Shown: piece after piece, positions 21,684 to 33,479 of the stretch
Layout of the letters: the number at the start of each line of letters is the position of its first letter
Numbering within the stretch: position 1 is the first letter of the stretch
Assembly (NCBI GenBank): GCA_015680685.1
Contig: MNCI01025223.1
Location: 211,919 to 275,918 of the forward strand
Source: Gnetum montanum
Lineage: Eukaryota > Streptophyta > Gnetopsida > Gnetales > Gnetaceae
Direction: 5' to 3'
Length of the DNA stretch: 64,000 bases
Notes under the pieces: generated by a model
What the model was told of the DNA's origin: nothing
Databases searched by the model: none
Seen by the model: only the letters and a program-made list of their open reading frames with translations
Position numbers and translations under genes: made by a program

Positions 21684-22940
21684 TCATGAATCATCATTGG
21701 GCTACGTCGATGAGCATGTGTTGACGCATCCTCGTTGATGCATGGGTTAATGTGTCAATGCATATGCATTCATGCAATGACTATCTCTACCTATATAAAT
21801 GCATATACCCATAATATTTATGGCATTGTTGAGTTAATAGAGTAGCTAGGTTCTTGTAGTTTGTTTCTATAAAAGTTAGAATATTTTTTAAGTACTTACA
21901 GTAGGACTTCAAGAATTCTATGGATTCTTATTCAAGCATCATTGTACCTAAATGCCTTGATATGCTAGTAATAAAGGTGAGATTCTTGGAACTCCTTGCA
22001 AGACTTAGAAGAGATTAATGTTTACTTTCATGCACTTTACCATTATGCACTTTATGTTCATGTTCTTTATTAGTTAATATACTTAATTACTACACATAAG
22101 TATGAACTCCTCAAACATACCATTAACACTTCGTAATCCTAGTAGTGTTATTGGTTGGTTCACCCAATAGCTTAATAATTGGTAACCTAGTAGACAAACC
22201 CTTGTAGTTTTATTTAGTAGTCTTAAAGAATAGTTAGTGAGTGCCTGTAGTGTGGATTTGAGTTAGTTGTATAGTATCTTATTTGATTGGCAATGTACTT
22301 GAACACATTCTATGAATGGTAATAAGATTGAGATTGATCCTTATTTATTGTAGCACTTTGACTTAGATTAAATTTACTTTTAATATAATTTATATTCCAT
22401 GTACTTAGTTAATATTTACATTTCCATGCATGGTAATGAATTGGTGGAATGAGCATGACTAGTTTCGAGCGTAAAAACGTAATCGCTTGATAATCCCAAN
22501 CTAGTTTCGAGCGTAAAAACGTAATCGCTTGATAATCCCAACAACGTTATTGCTTGGTTTGCCCAGTAGTGTAGCATTTGGGAATTCTAGTAGTAGATAC
22601 GTGGGTTTAGGATGTGTATGACAAGCTAGGAATGGACACTCATTATCCATAGGCTAGTTTAGAATTTTATCTTTTTGTTGTTAATTAGATTAAATAATTA
22701 ATTTTTCTATTATCATTAGGAGTAGCATAAGGCTAGAAAAATATCAATAATCATATGCCTTACTTTGGACTAAACCATACGTGACAAGCTACCACTAGTC
22801 CAAGTGGAAAGACAACAAAATATAATTAAGGCATAATGATCTAGATGCCATAACTAGGCCCATCCATGGAATTTGAGTGAATCATGCATGAATGCTTATG
22901 ATTCATAAGGTTGGATATAGGAGGTATCTACCACTCATCA
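21684..22940 (+). repeat. Chimeric LTR, X type joined to D type
   Basis: A 1257 bp LTR, longer than its relatives (885-935). Bases 21684 to about 22194 follow the E1-type LTR (AAAGTTAGAATATTTTT, ATTGTACCTAA, GGTAACCTAGTAG). From about 22195 the sequence goes back to an earlier LTR position of the D type (ACCCTTGTAGTTTTATTTAG) and runs to the normal end ACCACTCATCA. TATA box in CTATATAAATG at 21791. A 41-base duplication flanks an N at 22500. Confidence 0.7.
22459..22541. repeat. 41-base direct repeat around a single N
   Basis: The 41 bases starting CTAGTTTCGAGCG at 22459 recur exactly at 22501, with only the N at 22500 between. Sister LTRs have one copy. Almost certainly an assembly join, not biology. 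Confidence 0.85.
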
Positions 22941-22941
22941 T

Positions 22942-22959
22942 TGGTACCATTGCTAGGGA
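22942..22959 (+). other. D primer-binding site
   Basis: TGGTACCATTGCTAGGGA, one base past the LTR end; tRNA-Asp type as in E1 and B, with two changes in the GCGCC core. Confidence 0.7.
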
Positions 22960-23065
22960 TGGTGCTAGTTATCTAGATTAGTTATATCATACATGATTGT
23001 TGTAAAGGTATTAATGATTTATCTTTTAGAAAATTTTAAAATTTAAAGTCACACATGATAAAAAC

Positions 23066-25230
23066 ATGTCTTCTTTAGATAGGATCAATAATGCATCATA
23101 TGATGAAAACACTCATAGGAAAAATGGTAGGTCCTATACTGAAGATAATTGGAGTGAACAACCTCAAGCAGGGGTTTCATATGCTCATTTTGACTCATAC
23201 TACATGCAAGGACTATGTGCAAATGGTACAAATAATTGTAGAGGAGATGGAGTAAGTCCTAGATCAAGGTGGGCCTCAAGGCCTATGACCTCCTCTAAAC
23301 CTAGAAAAGATAGATTAAGGGACTATGGGGGGAGATATAGGAGCCATGACAGTTCTCCCAGTTCCTCATCTTCCTATTCCTCTTCAATTTCTAGTTTTGA
23401 TGAAGATGAAAATAGGTATAGAGATAGACATCCACTATGGGGTTAAGATAAAGATAGAAATTGAACCCAAGTGCAAAATCAAAGGCATCAGGATGAGCAT
23501 AGACAAGATCATCAATATTAGACAAATAAGCATACAAATTCTCACCATGACATGTTTGATAAAGATGAATCCTTGTTGGCTACTAGGGGCCTAACATAGA
23601 TTAGGGAGGCAATTCAAATACCCAAAAAGCATTAAAGGGACAACTACATCAAATGACTTAATATGTACAACATTCCTAAATTTAGGGGAGTATATAATTT
23701 TGATCCACAACATCACCTACAAGCCTTCCATGATGCCTGCACCTTACAGAACATTGAACATAACTAGAAAAAGCTTATGCTCTTTCCTAAGATACTAATA
23801 AATGATGTTGAAAGCTGGTATAGATCATTGGAACTAGATTAAATTCCCCAATGGTCCATAATGCTAGAATTCTTCAACAAAAAATACCAAACCTACGCAA
23901 GAGTGTCCAACCTAAGAATATAAATCCAAGGGTGAAAATAAGAAAATCTTAAATTCTTAGATGTGGCCTTAGATAGATACTATTCACTACTACATAGATG
24001 TCCAGTCCATGATTTATCTCAAAAAGAGTAGCTTTTTCACATCATAGATGAGCTTCATAATCAAATGAGGGAGACCCTTGGGATTTATGTCCAAGGTCGA
24101 TTATATGAACTAAAATCTCGTTAGATACAAAGGCTAATCGAGCAGGTGGCAAAAGAAGAAGGATAACTATGTAAAAGAGTGAATATAGAGGAATATAACT
24201 AGGACCAAACTCTTAAAAAGAATAGGGTTCATATCTATGATGAGAAAACGAGGCAACTCTTGATGAGGTGATTTGACAACAATCCTTACCAATACAAAAT
24301 TTTATCAATGAGCTTGAAGCAAAGCTAGATAAGATGTGGGAATTGATGAATGATAAAGTTAAAACTCACATAAAAACAATATAGGAGAGGATAATACAAA
24401 AAGAATCAAGTGATCAAAATAAGAAGAGGAAAAATAACAAAGAAACAACTAGGAATAATTATCAATAAAAATAGAAAATACATATGGAAGAAGAGGCCAT
24501 AGACTCAACCATAGAAGAGGATGACGGATGTGACATCTACCTATATGATCATGCAAAGGTCTATTACCCAGTTATGTTACATCTACATGAGTATTAGAAT
24601 TTTTTTTAAATCCCAAGTTTGTACAAAGGAAAATGCATGGGAAATTACCTTTTTTACAAGGTAATTATCAACAGTCCTACAACCAACCATACTATCCTAG
24701 TGGGACTTCTTATTAATCTTAAAACTACTATCAAATGCAGTGGAAAAATCCATAATCATGGAAACGTCCATCATCAAACCAACACTACCCTTACTACTAG
24801 CTAGACTTGTATGAATATTGCATTCAACAACCTATTTTCCTATCTAGTTCTACTTCCTCTACCTCAAATCACTACTATCACTCTTCCAAATATCATCAAC
24901 TTGCAACATCTTCTAAAGGATCACTACCTTAGACCTCTTATCCTTTGTCATATCCTCAATATTCTCATACTTTCCTCCATCTCATGTCACCACCAGCAAC
25001 ATAGGAAGGTTTGACACCAGAATATTAATGAAAAAATGCCACTTGTGCTATGAACATATATAGAAATGATAATGCCAGTGGATCTCAACCAAAACCTCAG
25101 CAATGTCCTTTGGTAGTTTCCTCACACAAGCAGAAAATGTCTAGACCTACTAGTGCATCGAAACCTGCACAAGGGAAATTTTGTACAACATCCTTCCTCA
25201 CAAAAATGATGTCTCATGATCATACGTAAA
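23066..25230 (+). pseudogene. D gag
   Basis: Starts at ATG 23066 (MSSLDRINNASYDE). The first 126 codons are open and end Ser-rich. The gag core reads NIPKFRGVYNFDPQHHLQ, AFHDACTLQNIEH, LFPKILINDVESWYRSLEL, NKKYQTYARVSNLR, RYYSLLHRCPVHDLS and IIDELHNQMRETLGIYVQ (about 23670-24100). The zinc knuckle at about 24527-24565 is CDIYLYDHAKVYY: its second and last Cys are Tyr. The end is rich in Tyr, Ser, Pro and Gln. A capsid/nucleocapsid precursor, dead through many TAG, TAA and TGA stops. Confidence 0.75.
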
Positions 25231-25259
25231 AGCTAATAACCATCACCACTCTAACATAG

Positions 25260-25570
25260 GATGAAAATGATGAACCTATTTCTATGAAGGGATAGAAATC
25301 TATATGCATCACTAATAATGATAAAGGATGTAGTTGTGGGCCAAAATTCTAAAATATTAACAAAACCCATATACTGACCCACCATAAAGTTTAGAAATAA
25401 GTGTGTGAGCAAAAGCCGGTCTACATAATAGCCACTAAACTAGAAGACACCTAGTGGCTTGAAAATGAGAATATAAAATTATTTCAAAGATGCATGTAAG
25501 CAACTAATCCTATTATTAGTTCTAGACTTAAGAAAATGCACCAAACATAGGACTTAAACACAAATAGCTT
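25260..25570 (+). pseudogene. D protease-RT linker remnant
   Basis: Reads ITNNDKGCSCGPKF, THILTHHKV, VYIIATKLEDT and WLENENIKLFQRCM. This corresponds to E1 at about 10090-10290 (ITYSDNGCNYVEKI, GTQWLKIDSN). It shows that D lost pol by internal deletion after having it. The deletion starts close to 25570. Confidence 0.6.
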
Positions 25571-27302
25571 ATACTCTAATTGCACACTAGAAGAGGATAT
25601 TAAACATAGAGAGCCAAGGAGTAAAATAGAAAATTAAAAAGAAGAAGCAAACACATTTGGACCCTAAAAATGGAAATACCTTCAAGGCTAGAAGAAGATA
25701 CATCTTTGAATGATCCAAATGAGACTATCACCAATGTTAGATGTGCTACCACATGATTAATTAAATTAATAATGGTGATAGATGGAAAATTAGTGGTGTA
25801 TAACCTAAGGATTATGTGGTCCACCTCCTGAATATGTGGCCATAACATTAGTCATGGGGAAGATGCTCCATCATGGTTCGAGCACTAATAACTTCTTTTC
25901 AATTTTTTTGTTTTACAATTTTTATCATTTTTCCATTTCTTTCACCATTTTCTAAATTCTTAATATTTTTTTCTTTTCTTGTTATTTTTCTTTTTTCTTT
26001 ATAATTTTCTCTTTTCTTAAGTCATTTTATTTATGCTACATGAATTTCTTTTATGTTTTTGTTAATAATATTGCCAAGTTATGATGTATAAGTCAATACT
26101 ATGTGTTGGATTTTTGTGCTATGCTATCAATATGATTGGGTAAGTGATTGTGTGAAGTAGTTAGACCACCTCATCCATCCCTCTAGTTCTCTAAATAAAA
26201 AGGTCTTTTGTCATTAATGAAATTTGGTTCTTCTTTCATGAAACTAAAATTCAATTAATGATCATTATACCTTGAAGAAAGAGGAAACGACCAAGTGGGA
26301 ATAGTAAGGGTATGACCTCAGTGGATTTATTTAGTTCTCTTCTTGACTTTCTTCATGTGGTTTATGACTCCTCATGGAAGGTATCATCATTTTGCTATTG
26401 GCCAATAACAGGAAGAAAAAAGTCTTTGCATGGTTTGGTTCCCATCCAAAATCATAAAAATATAAAATCCAAAGAAAAAGGTCACAAAAAAGAAGAAGAA
26501 GAAGAAGAAGAAGAAGAAAAAAGACAATAATGAGAATTTAAACCACACCCCTTAGACACAAGAATGGACTACAAGCACTAATTATGGGGATGGAATGACA
26601 TGTTACCTATGCCTAAAGGCTTCATTCTAACTAAGGCCCTTCCTTCCTTCTTCTCTTTTCTTTCTTTTTGGAGTGATGATTATTATTTATGGTGATTATG
26701 GATTCATGGTGGTCAGTAGGAAGGAACACATTTATGCGAGGTTACTATTAATGGTAAGAATTTAGTATAAACTTGGACGGATAGGTATGATGATCATTTT
26801 AATCACATTTAACACAAGAACCTATTGTGGACATGGTTAACTACCTTACTTCCCTATCTCTGCAATCCATTCTCATTCCATTATTCACCTCATTGCTACA
26901 TATGGTTATGAGCCTTTTGATTTTATGTAGTATAGTGCAACATCCCAACCATGGTAGTTGTGTGTTGTTTGGAACAAAGACATGGTATACATTTAACTTC
27001 TAAGATGCCCACGGACATCTAGAGAAGTGGTTATGCAAGGGCATTATGGCAGGAGCTTGCTTTGGAGAGTACCCACTTACATAACCTTTGTTGATCATGG
27101 CTTTGAATTAACCTTCACATCTTCTAGAACATCAGTGATGGCTTCTCTAAATTTATGCATGATTTTGGGACTACTTGTCAATTTTGATTAATTTTTCCTA
27201 CTTCTCTATCTTAATATCCTTCAACTTCCAAAAAATTTCTTGGCCATCTTTTGCATTAGACCTTTGTTTTTTCAAAAACTTGTGCACTTCTAGAGTTATG
27301 CT
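25571..27302 (+). other. D non-coding region
   Basis: No gene is visible. Holds T-rich sequence (25890-26060) and the family words GTATGACCTCAGTGG (26302), GTCTTTGCATGGTTTGGTTC (26420), ATGCCTAAAGGCTTC (26607) and GTTATGCAAGGGCATTATGG (27029), in the same order as in E1 and B. A GAA microsatellite lies at about 26489-26521. Confidence 0.55.
26489..26521 (+). repeat. (GAA)n microsatellite
   Basis: About nine GAA/AGA units in an A-rich tract. At the equivalent place in E1 the assembly has an N gap followed by an A-run. Confidence 0.8.
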
Positions 27303-27559
27303 TATTAGTCATGGGGGCTAGGGATGTTTGCTTTGAAATTTTTAAAAATTTTCCAACATCATATTTTCAAAAATTATGGTAACTAATAGTAATTGACCAA
27401 AATAAGGTGAACAACTTGATGATTTTAGTTACCTCATAGCCTTGGGCATAGTATGTTGTCATCACCTTATGCTTAAATACAAGCTAAGGGATTTAAAAAG
27501 GGTTAATTGTTAAGTAAAATTTACCAAAACTAATGTTGATCCTTTGGCGATTGCAAGTG

Positions 27560-27931
27560 ATGCTAAAAGAAACACTTAAGGAAGAAGGTCTTTTGCCAGG
27601 CATGAAAATTAAGCCAAGAGATGAATAATAGATGATATGCCCATGGACAAATAGTAGCACATATAGGAGAATAGCTCAAACATGACATGATTGCTTGATC
27701 CATGGGATAGTAAGAGGAAATTTCAATCCATCCTTCAAGAACGTTCTACATAACAAGAGAAGCATCAACATAACAATCAAGGTTGGAAGCCTTCCACCAC
27801 TAGTAGCTACAAGAAGAATCATCTTCAATGGCTTTTTGAAGATCTCTGAAAATTTTGTAATCTTCAATGTTTGTCCATTCATTTTGTCACTTTATCATTT
27901 TTTCTACATTCACTCAAATAAAATTTTATAG
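27560..27931 (+). pseudogene. D third-frame remnant, unit 1
   Basis: Starts at ATG 27560 after TTGCAAG, aligned with the acceptor-like starts of ORF3 in E1 and B. Reads MLKETLKEEG and, in the same frame, CLIHGIVRGNFNPSFKNVLH and VGSLPPLVATRRI, ending at a TAG at 27929. Unit 2 keeps the same reading. Which frame was real is uncertain, because no PW motif is present. Confidence 0.3.
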
Positions 27932-28040
27932 TGCAGCACGTAGAGTCAGTGAATAATCCCATACATTCCTAATATTTTGTAAAGAACTTGTTCCTCATTT
28001 TGTTCACTCAAGAAAAAGTTTTCATTTAGTCATTGGGGTA

Positions 28041-28925
28041 TGATAAATTTTGTTTTTTGTAGGATAATATTTTGGATATCTGATATCAAGGATCCAATAT
28101 CTTAGCCCCAATATTGTAGCTCATGCTATAACATCAGATATTTGATATCGTGGCATGCATGCTTGCCTATAGATGCAACACTTGGATGCACGATTCATCC
28201 CATTATTTTGTTAATAGAGTAGCCAAACCCTTTTAGTTTTATTTCATAGTTTAAGAGAATAGTTAGTCAGTGCCCGTAGTATGGATTTGAGTCAGTTGTA
28301 AAACATCTTATTCAAGTGGAAATGTACTTAGACACTTTTCATAAATGAAAATAATATTGAGATTGATTCTTATTCATTGCAGGACTTTAACTTAGATTAG
28401 ATTTACTTTAATGTAATTTATATTCCATGTACTTAGTTAATATTTACATTTTCATGCATGTTAATGAATTGGTAGAATGAGAGTGACCAGTTTTAAGTGT
28501 AAACATGTATTTGCTTAGTAATCCCAGTAGTGTTATTGCTTGGTTCTCTCAATAGCATAGTGCTTGGTAATCCTAGTAGTGATACATGGGTTCAGGACAT
28601 GTACAATAAGCTGGGAATGGACACTCATTGCCCATAGGTTAGCTTAGACTTTATCTTCCTATTGTTAATTAGATTAAATAATTAATTTCTCTATTATCAT
28701 TATAAGTGGCATAAGGCTAGAAAAGCATCAATAATCATATGCCTCAATTTTGACTAAACCATACATGAAAAAGCTACCACTAGTCTAAGTGGAAAGATAG
28801 CGAACTACAATCAAGGGCTAATGATCTAGATGCCACAACTAGTCCCATCTAAGAAATTCTACTAGATCATGCATGAATGCTTCTGATTTGTATGGCTGGG
28901 CATAGGAGGTACCCACTATTGATCA
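28041..28925 (+). repeat. D LTR, first
   Basis: An 885 bp LTR from TGATAAATTTTG to ATTGATCA, preceded by TTTAGTCATTGGGGTA (polypurine tract). U3 holds GATATC three times near 28079-28155. A TATA-like CTATAGATGC stands where the sister has CTATAAATAC. Confidence 0.75.
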
Positions 28926-29166
28926 TTTCTAAGGATGTCTACTTTGAAATTCTTAAAAAAATTTTAACATCCTATTTTCAAACATTGTGTAACTAATAGT
29001 AAGTGATCAAAATAAGGTAAATAGCTTGATGATTTTAGTTATCTCATAGCCTTGGGAATAGTACACTATCATCACCTTGTGCTTAAATGCAAACTAAGGG
29101 ATTCAAAAAGGGTTAATTATTAAGGAAAATTTATCAAAAATAGTGTTGATCCTTTGGTGACTATAG

Positions 29167-29550
29167 GTGATGCTAAAAGAATTGCTTAAGGAAGAAGGTC
29201 AATTGCCATGCATGAAAATGAAGCCAAGAGAGGGACAACGGAGGATATGCCCATGGACAAACAATAGTAGATATAGGATAATGGATCAAACATCATATGA
29301 TTGCTTGATCCATGGGATGGTGAAAAGAAATTTTAGTCCATCCTTTAAGAATGTTCTGCATAACTAGAGAAGCATCAACATAATTATCAAGGTTGGAAGT
29401 CTACCATCGCTAGTGATAACAAGAAGAATAATCTTTAGCCACTTTTTAAAAACCTTTACAAATTTTGTAATATCTAATGTCTATCCAATCTTTTTGTTAC
29501 TTTATCAATTTTTATACATGCACATGAATAATATTTTGTAATGCAGCACT
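29167..29550 (+). pseudogene. Third-frame remnant, unit 2
   Basis: Starts near ATG 29170 after GACTATAG. Reads MLKELLKEEGQLPC, MKPREGQRRICPW, CLIHGMVKRNFSPSFKNVLH and VGSLPSLVITRRI, parallel to unit 1. Coding status uncertain. Confidence 0.3.
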
Positions 29551-29667
29551 CAGAGTCAATTAGTAGTTAGAGTTAGTGAATAATCCCATACATTCCAAAT
29601 ATTTTGTAAAGAACTTGTTACTTATTTTGTTCGCTTGAGGATGAGTTTTCATTTAGTTATGGGGGCA

Positions 29668-30551
29668 TGATAAATCATGGTTTTTGTAGGTTGAGACATT
29701 AGGTATCCAATATTATATATCTAATATCAAGGATTTGATATCTTAGCCCCTATATTAGAGCCTTGATATCATACCTTGTGCTACGACATCATATATCTGA
29801 TATCATGGGATGCGTACATGCCTATAAATACAACACTTGGACACATCATTTGTCCCATTCTTTTGTCAGAAGAATAGTTGAACCCTTGCAATTTTATTTT
29901 ATAGTCTTACAGAATAGTAAGTGAGTACCTGCAATGTGGATTTAAGTTAGTTGTAAGACATCTTATTTGAGTGGCAATGTACCTGGACACATTCCATTAA
30001 TAACAATAAGATCAAGATTGATTCTTGTTCATTATAGCACTTTGACTTAGATTAGATTTACTTTTAATGTAATTTATATTCCATGTACTTAGTTAATATT
30101 TACATTTCCATGCACGTTAATGAATTGGTAGAATGATTGCAACAAGTTTCCAGCATAAACACGTATTTGCTTAGTAATCCTAGTAGTGTTATTTCTTAGT
30201 TCGCAATAGCGTAGCGCTTGGTAATCCTAGTAGTGGATACATGGGTTTAGGACATGTACAGCAAGCTAGAAATAGACACTCATTGCATGTAGGGTAGTTT
30301 AGAATTTATCTTCCCATTGTTAATTAGATTAAATAGTTAATTTCTCTATTATCATTAAGAGTAGCATAAGGCTAGAACAACATCAACAATCATATGCCTC
30401 ACTTTGGACTAAATCATATGTGATAAAGGTAACATTAGTCCAAGTGGGAAGACAATGAACTATGATTAAGGAATAATGATCTAGATGCCACAACTAGTCC
30501 CATCCATGGACTTCGATCAAATTGTGCATAGGGTGTACCTACCACTCAGCA
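29668..30551 (+). repeat. D-type LTR, second
   Basis: An 884 bp LTR from TGATAAATCATGG to CCACTCAGCA, preceded by TTTAGTTATGGGGGCA. U3 has several GATATC/ATATCA words ahead of CCTATAAATAC at about 29820. Followed not by a clean primer site but by a decayed leader. Confidence 0.75.
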
Positions 30552-30590
30552 ATATTTGACATACTTGTTGCTTATCATTTTACATAATTT

Positions 30591-30680
30591 CTAGGGATGA
30601 TATTAGATGTCTAGTTCTAGTAGTTATTATATAAGATTGTTATGGGATTATAATGATTTATCTTTTATATTATTATTGTA
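30591..30680 (+). other. 5' leader remnant after the second LTR
   Basis: CTAGGGATGATATTAGATG through TAATGATTTATCTTTT matches the leader after the D primer site (CTAGGGATGGTGCTAG ... TTATCTTTTAG). The LTR at 29668 therefore also served as a 5' LTR of another element, whose body is gone. Confidence 0.5.
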
Positions 30681-32619
30681 CTTCTTAAGATGCACATGTG
30701 AAATGATTACTAAAGATTACTACCTTTCATAATTCGGTGAGCTTACCACCTTTCAAAAGTAATAAATGTATTAATGAGCATGAACAATAAGAAAGCTCTC
30801 AAAAAGTATGAATTATATTTGTGTTTCTACAAAAATGATCTATTAAAAATTTGGGAAGACACCTTCATGAATCATAGGTTTTAAGGTATGATTCATGACT
30901 ATAAACTATTTTTTGGAATGATGTAATCCTTAGTAAATTAATGATTATGAAATAAAGGTAAATTGAATATAGAATTAGCCTAATCTCCATGATTTAGAAT
31001 TGACAAGGGAATTAATAAATAGTGATAAACCTTGATAGCGAGTTTAGGGAAATACAAGTAATATACAATGAAATCTAAATGATACAAATATGTTTCAAAT
31101 AAGAAAGAAGCATAGACTAAATAATATATGGGAGATCAATATAGGGAACGGTTAAGGTTTTACTTGCCAACAAAATAAAATGCTTTATTAAATGAACTAA
31201 TAAAATTTGCCTCTTAGGAAGGACCAAAAGCTAGAATGGTAAGGAATGCTAATTATGGAATGGAATTGACAAAACAAACTTACTAGTTAAGAAAATGAAG
31301 GGTTCAAATGCTAGAATTTGATTTTTTATAGGTTAGGAGATGAATGAAGTATCTATTGACATTGTTTGAAGCTAGTTTATGTGTCAACTAGGGTTGCTTT
31401 TATGAGATGTTTTATAGGAAACATTGGTATTGGAGTAGATGATGTTGGCATCAAAGTAGCTGACATTGATGCTAGCACTATAGCAAATGATGTTGATATT
31501 GGCACTATAGCAGATGACATTGATGATGGCCTTTGTAATGTTAACACTAGTGTTAGCTTACTCACGTGTGCTATTGGTGATGTAGGTACTAAAACTAAAC
31601 TCATGAACTACAAGGGAGGTTGGAATGACCAAGGAGTGCATAGGTGATGTTGTTGATGTAGATGCTAGAGCTTTGGATCTCTTAAAATTTGAAAAATACT
31701 CTTAGATATTAAGAAATTGGCATAGGATTTGAGTTTTTTCTTAGTATTATAGGGTTAGGATTTCCAAAATACACCCAGAGTTAGGCATAGTTAACTTGAA
31801 GTTTATTTTTGACAATCCAAAGTATGCATGTAGGGTAGGTGACATTGATGATGCTAGAGGATGACATAGTATCATTGACATAAATGTGATACTTGTGTTA
31901 GCATCACATTATATCCTACCCTCCAAACTGCTATTCGAAGGTTTTAGAAATCATTATTAATGCTTGAACTAATGCTAAACATGATAGGATGATGTTGGGA
32001 ATCAAATGGAGAGAAAAAGTGTGTCCAGATCTCAAATTTGATGTTTTCCCCTATAGGTAATGTTGGCTAGGTGATAGTAGCATCAACATCATCCAACATC
32101 ATCTAGATATAGGATGCAGTTTCAACTCCTAAACCAATCTCCAAATCTACCAAAACTGATATTTACTACTCTAGGAATGAGGTGCACTAGTTTTTGATGT
32201 TTTATGTATAGATGAAATGTGCTATTTTGTGTCTCCAAAAGTTGTTGAAATTATAAAAATGAATGCTAGTTCTCTCAAGGGTGATGCATATTGGTTGTTG
32301 AAGGGTGAATGGAGTTAATATGAGGATTAGAAGGCAAGTTTGTGCATGGTGATGCAAGAAGGTGACGTTGATGTTAGTGTTAGGATTACCTAGAATCACC
32401 TAGATGACACTTATTGTTTTCACCTTTCTAAATTTTAAAAAAGTATCAAAATTGATGCTTATCCTTTGGGGGATGATCAAGAATACCTTTTAGGGATCTA
32501 TGAATATATAAAACATGACTTGTGATGATATTTTAAGGAAATTGGTATGGCCCAATTGGATGTGATAATGTTAAAACCATACTTATTCTAGCTATTAAAA
32601 CACCAAAAAGTGGGTATAA
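30681..32619. other. Unassigned AT-rich stretch with GAT-rich degenerate repeat
   Basis: No gene recognised. From 31425 to 31570 the words GATGTTGGCA, GACATTGATG and CACTATAGCA recur, giving an Asp/Val/Ile-rich open frame on the plus strand (31366-31647) that looks like a repeat by-product. Similar GACATTGATGATG words recur near 31850 and 32360. The right part may be an LTR of H on the minus strand. Confidence 0.4.
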
Positions 32620-32640
32620 CATTACCTCCTCTTAATGGAT
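32620..32640 (-). other. Possible polypurine tract and LTR start of H
   Basis: On the minus strand AAGAGGAGGTAATGTTATAC looks like a purine tract followed by an LTR beginning TGTTATACCC. It lies 860 bases past the integrase fragment, as expected for a 3' LTR. Tentative. Confidence 0.3.
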
Positions 32641-33479
32641 GCCATTAAGGTGTTAAAGAAGAATTCGTCAAGAAGAGAATGGATGATAAGTTGGTGATAT
32701 ACCTATGAATGAAATTTGGAGAAAAGAAGTAAGATGAAGGAATAAGGTTAGAACATCACCAACACACTTGTCATGAGGATGATGCTATGCCAAAGAAATG
32801 GACATGAATATATCCTACAAACAAAATGGTTGAAGGAATACCATCGATTAGTGTTCATACTCTGACTCACTCAACCTTTCAACACACTCTTATTGAAAAG
32901 GAATAAGTTCACTCAATTATCATTGATCTATTGATGAGAGTAAGGGAATAGATAAAAAGGAGGAGTTAGAGGAGGAATAATGAAGTATGGGAGATGAAAT
33001 ATGACATATAGAGTCATCATATCAAGAAAATAATAAATCAAGAAAAGAAATAAGTGATATTACCTATATATCAACTTAAGATGCTATGTTAGAAAAGTGA
33101 GGCATAACTAGATACCATACTCTAATGATGTGAATACTAATAATTTTATAAATTGATAATTAATGATTTGATAAATTTTCTCTTTATCCAAATCAAACTC
33201 AACACACCCTTACATGGAGTAAAAATGGTAGAACACTTATTACTCTTTTCATGAGGTAGATTGTTTGTAAATATCCTCACCATAGTATGTTGATAAGAAG
33301 AAGCATTAGTTGAGAGCTAGAGAGGGTGGAAGGAAGGGAGGAAGGGAAGGAGGAAATAAAAAATAATACAATAAAGGGACCTTCATATATAATATAAGAT
33401 AGGAGGCTTCTATTTTTTTAATTTATTTTTTTACTTCAAATATAATACTTCTTGAGATACACTTGAGTTATGGAATTTA
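32641..33479. other. Unassigned AT-rich stretch
   Basis: No gene seen. A GGAAGGGAGGAAGGGAAGG purine run lies at about 33330. Expected to hold the 3' untranslated part of H on the minus strand. Confidence 0.35.

Larger units (their letters stand above)
22941..28925 (+). mobile_element. D: Athila-like element with gag but deleted pol
   Basis: Uses the chimeric LTR as its left end and the LTR at 28041-28925 as its right end. Contains a primer site, gag, a short protease-RT linker, then the conserved non-coding region and a third-frame remnant. RT, RNase H and integrase are absent. No target duplication could be found because both ends adjoin related sequence. Confidence 0.65.
27303..30551 (+). 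repeat. Two tandem units of 3' internal region plus LTR
   Basis: Unit 1 (27303-28925) and unit 2 (about 28928-30551) each hold about 740 bases of 3' internal sequence and an 884-885 bp LTR; LTR starts are 1627 bases apart. They differ at many positions, so the pair is old or came from recombination between two related insertions. Confidence 0.7.

Noticed and set aside
31377-31604. Minus-strand open frame of 75 codons
   Set aside because: Antisense of a low-complexity GAT/GTT repeat.
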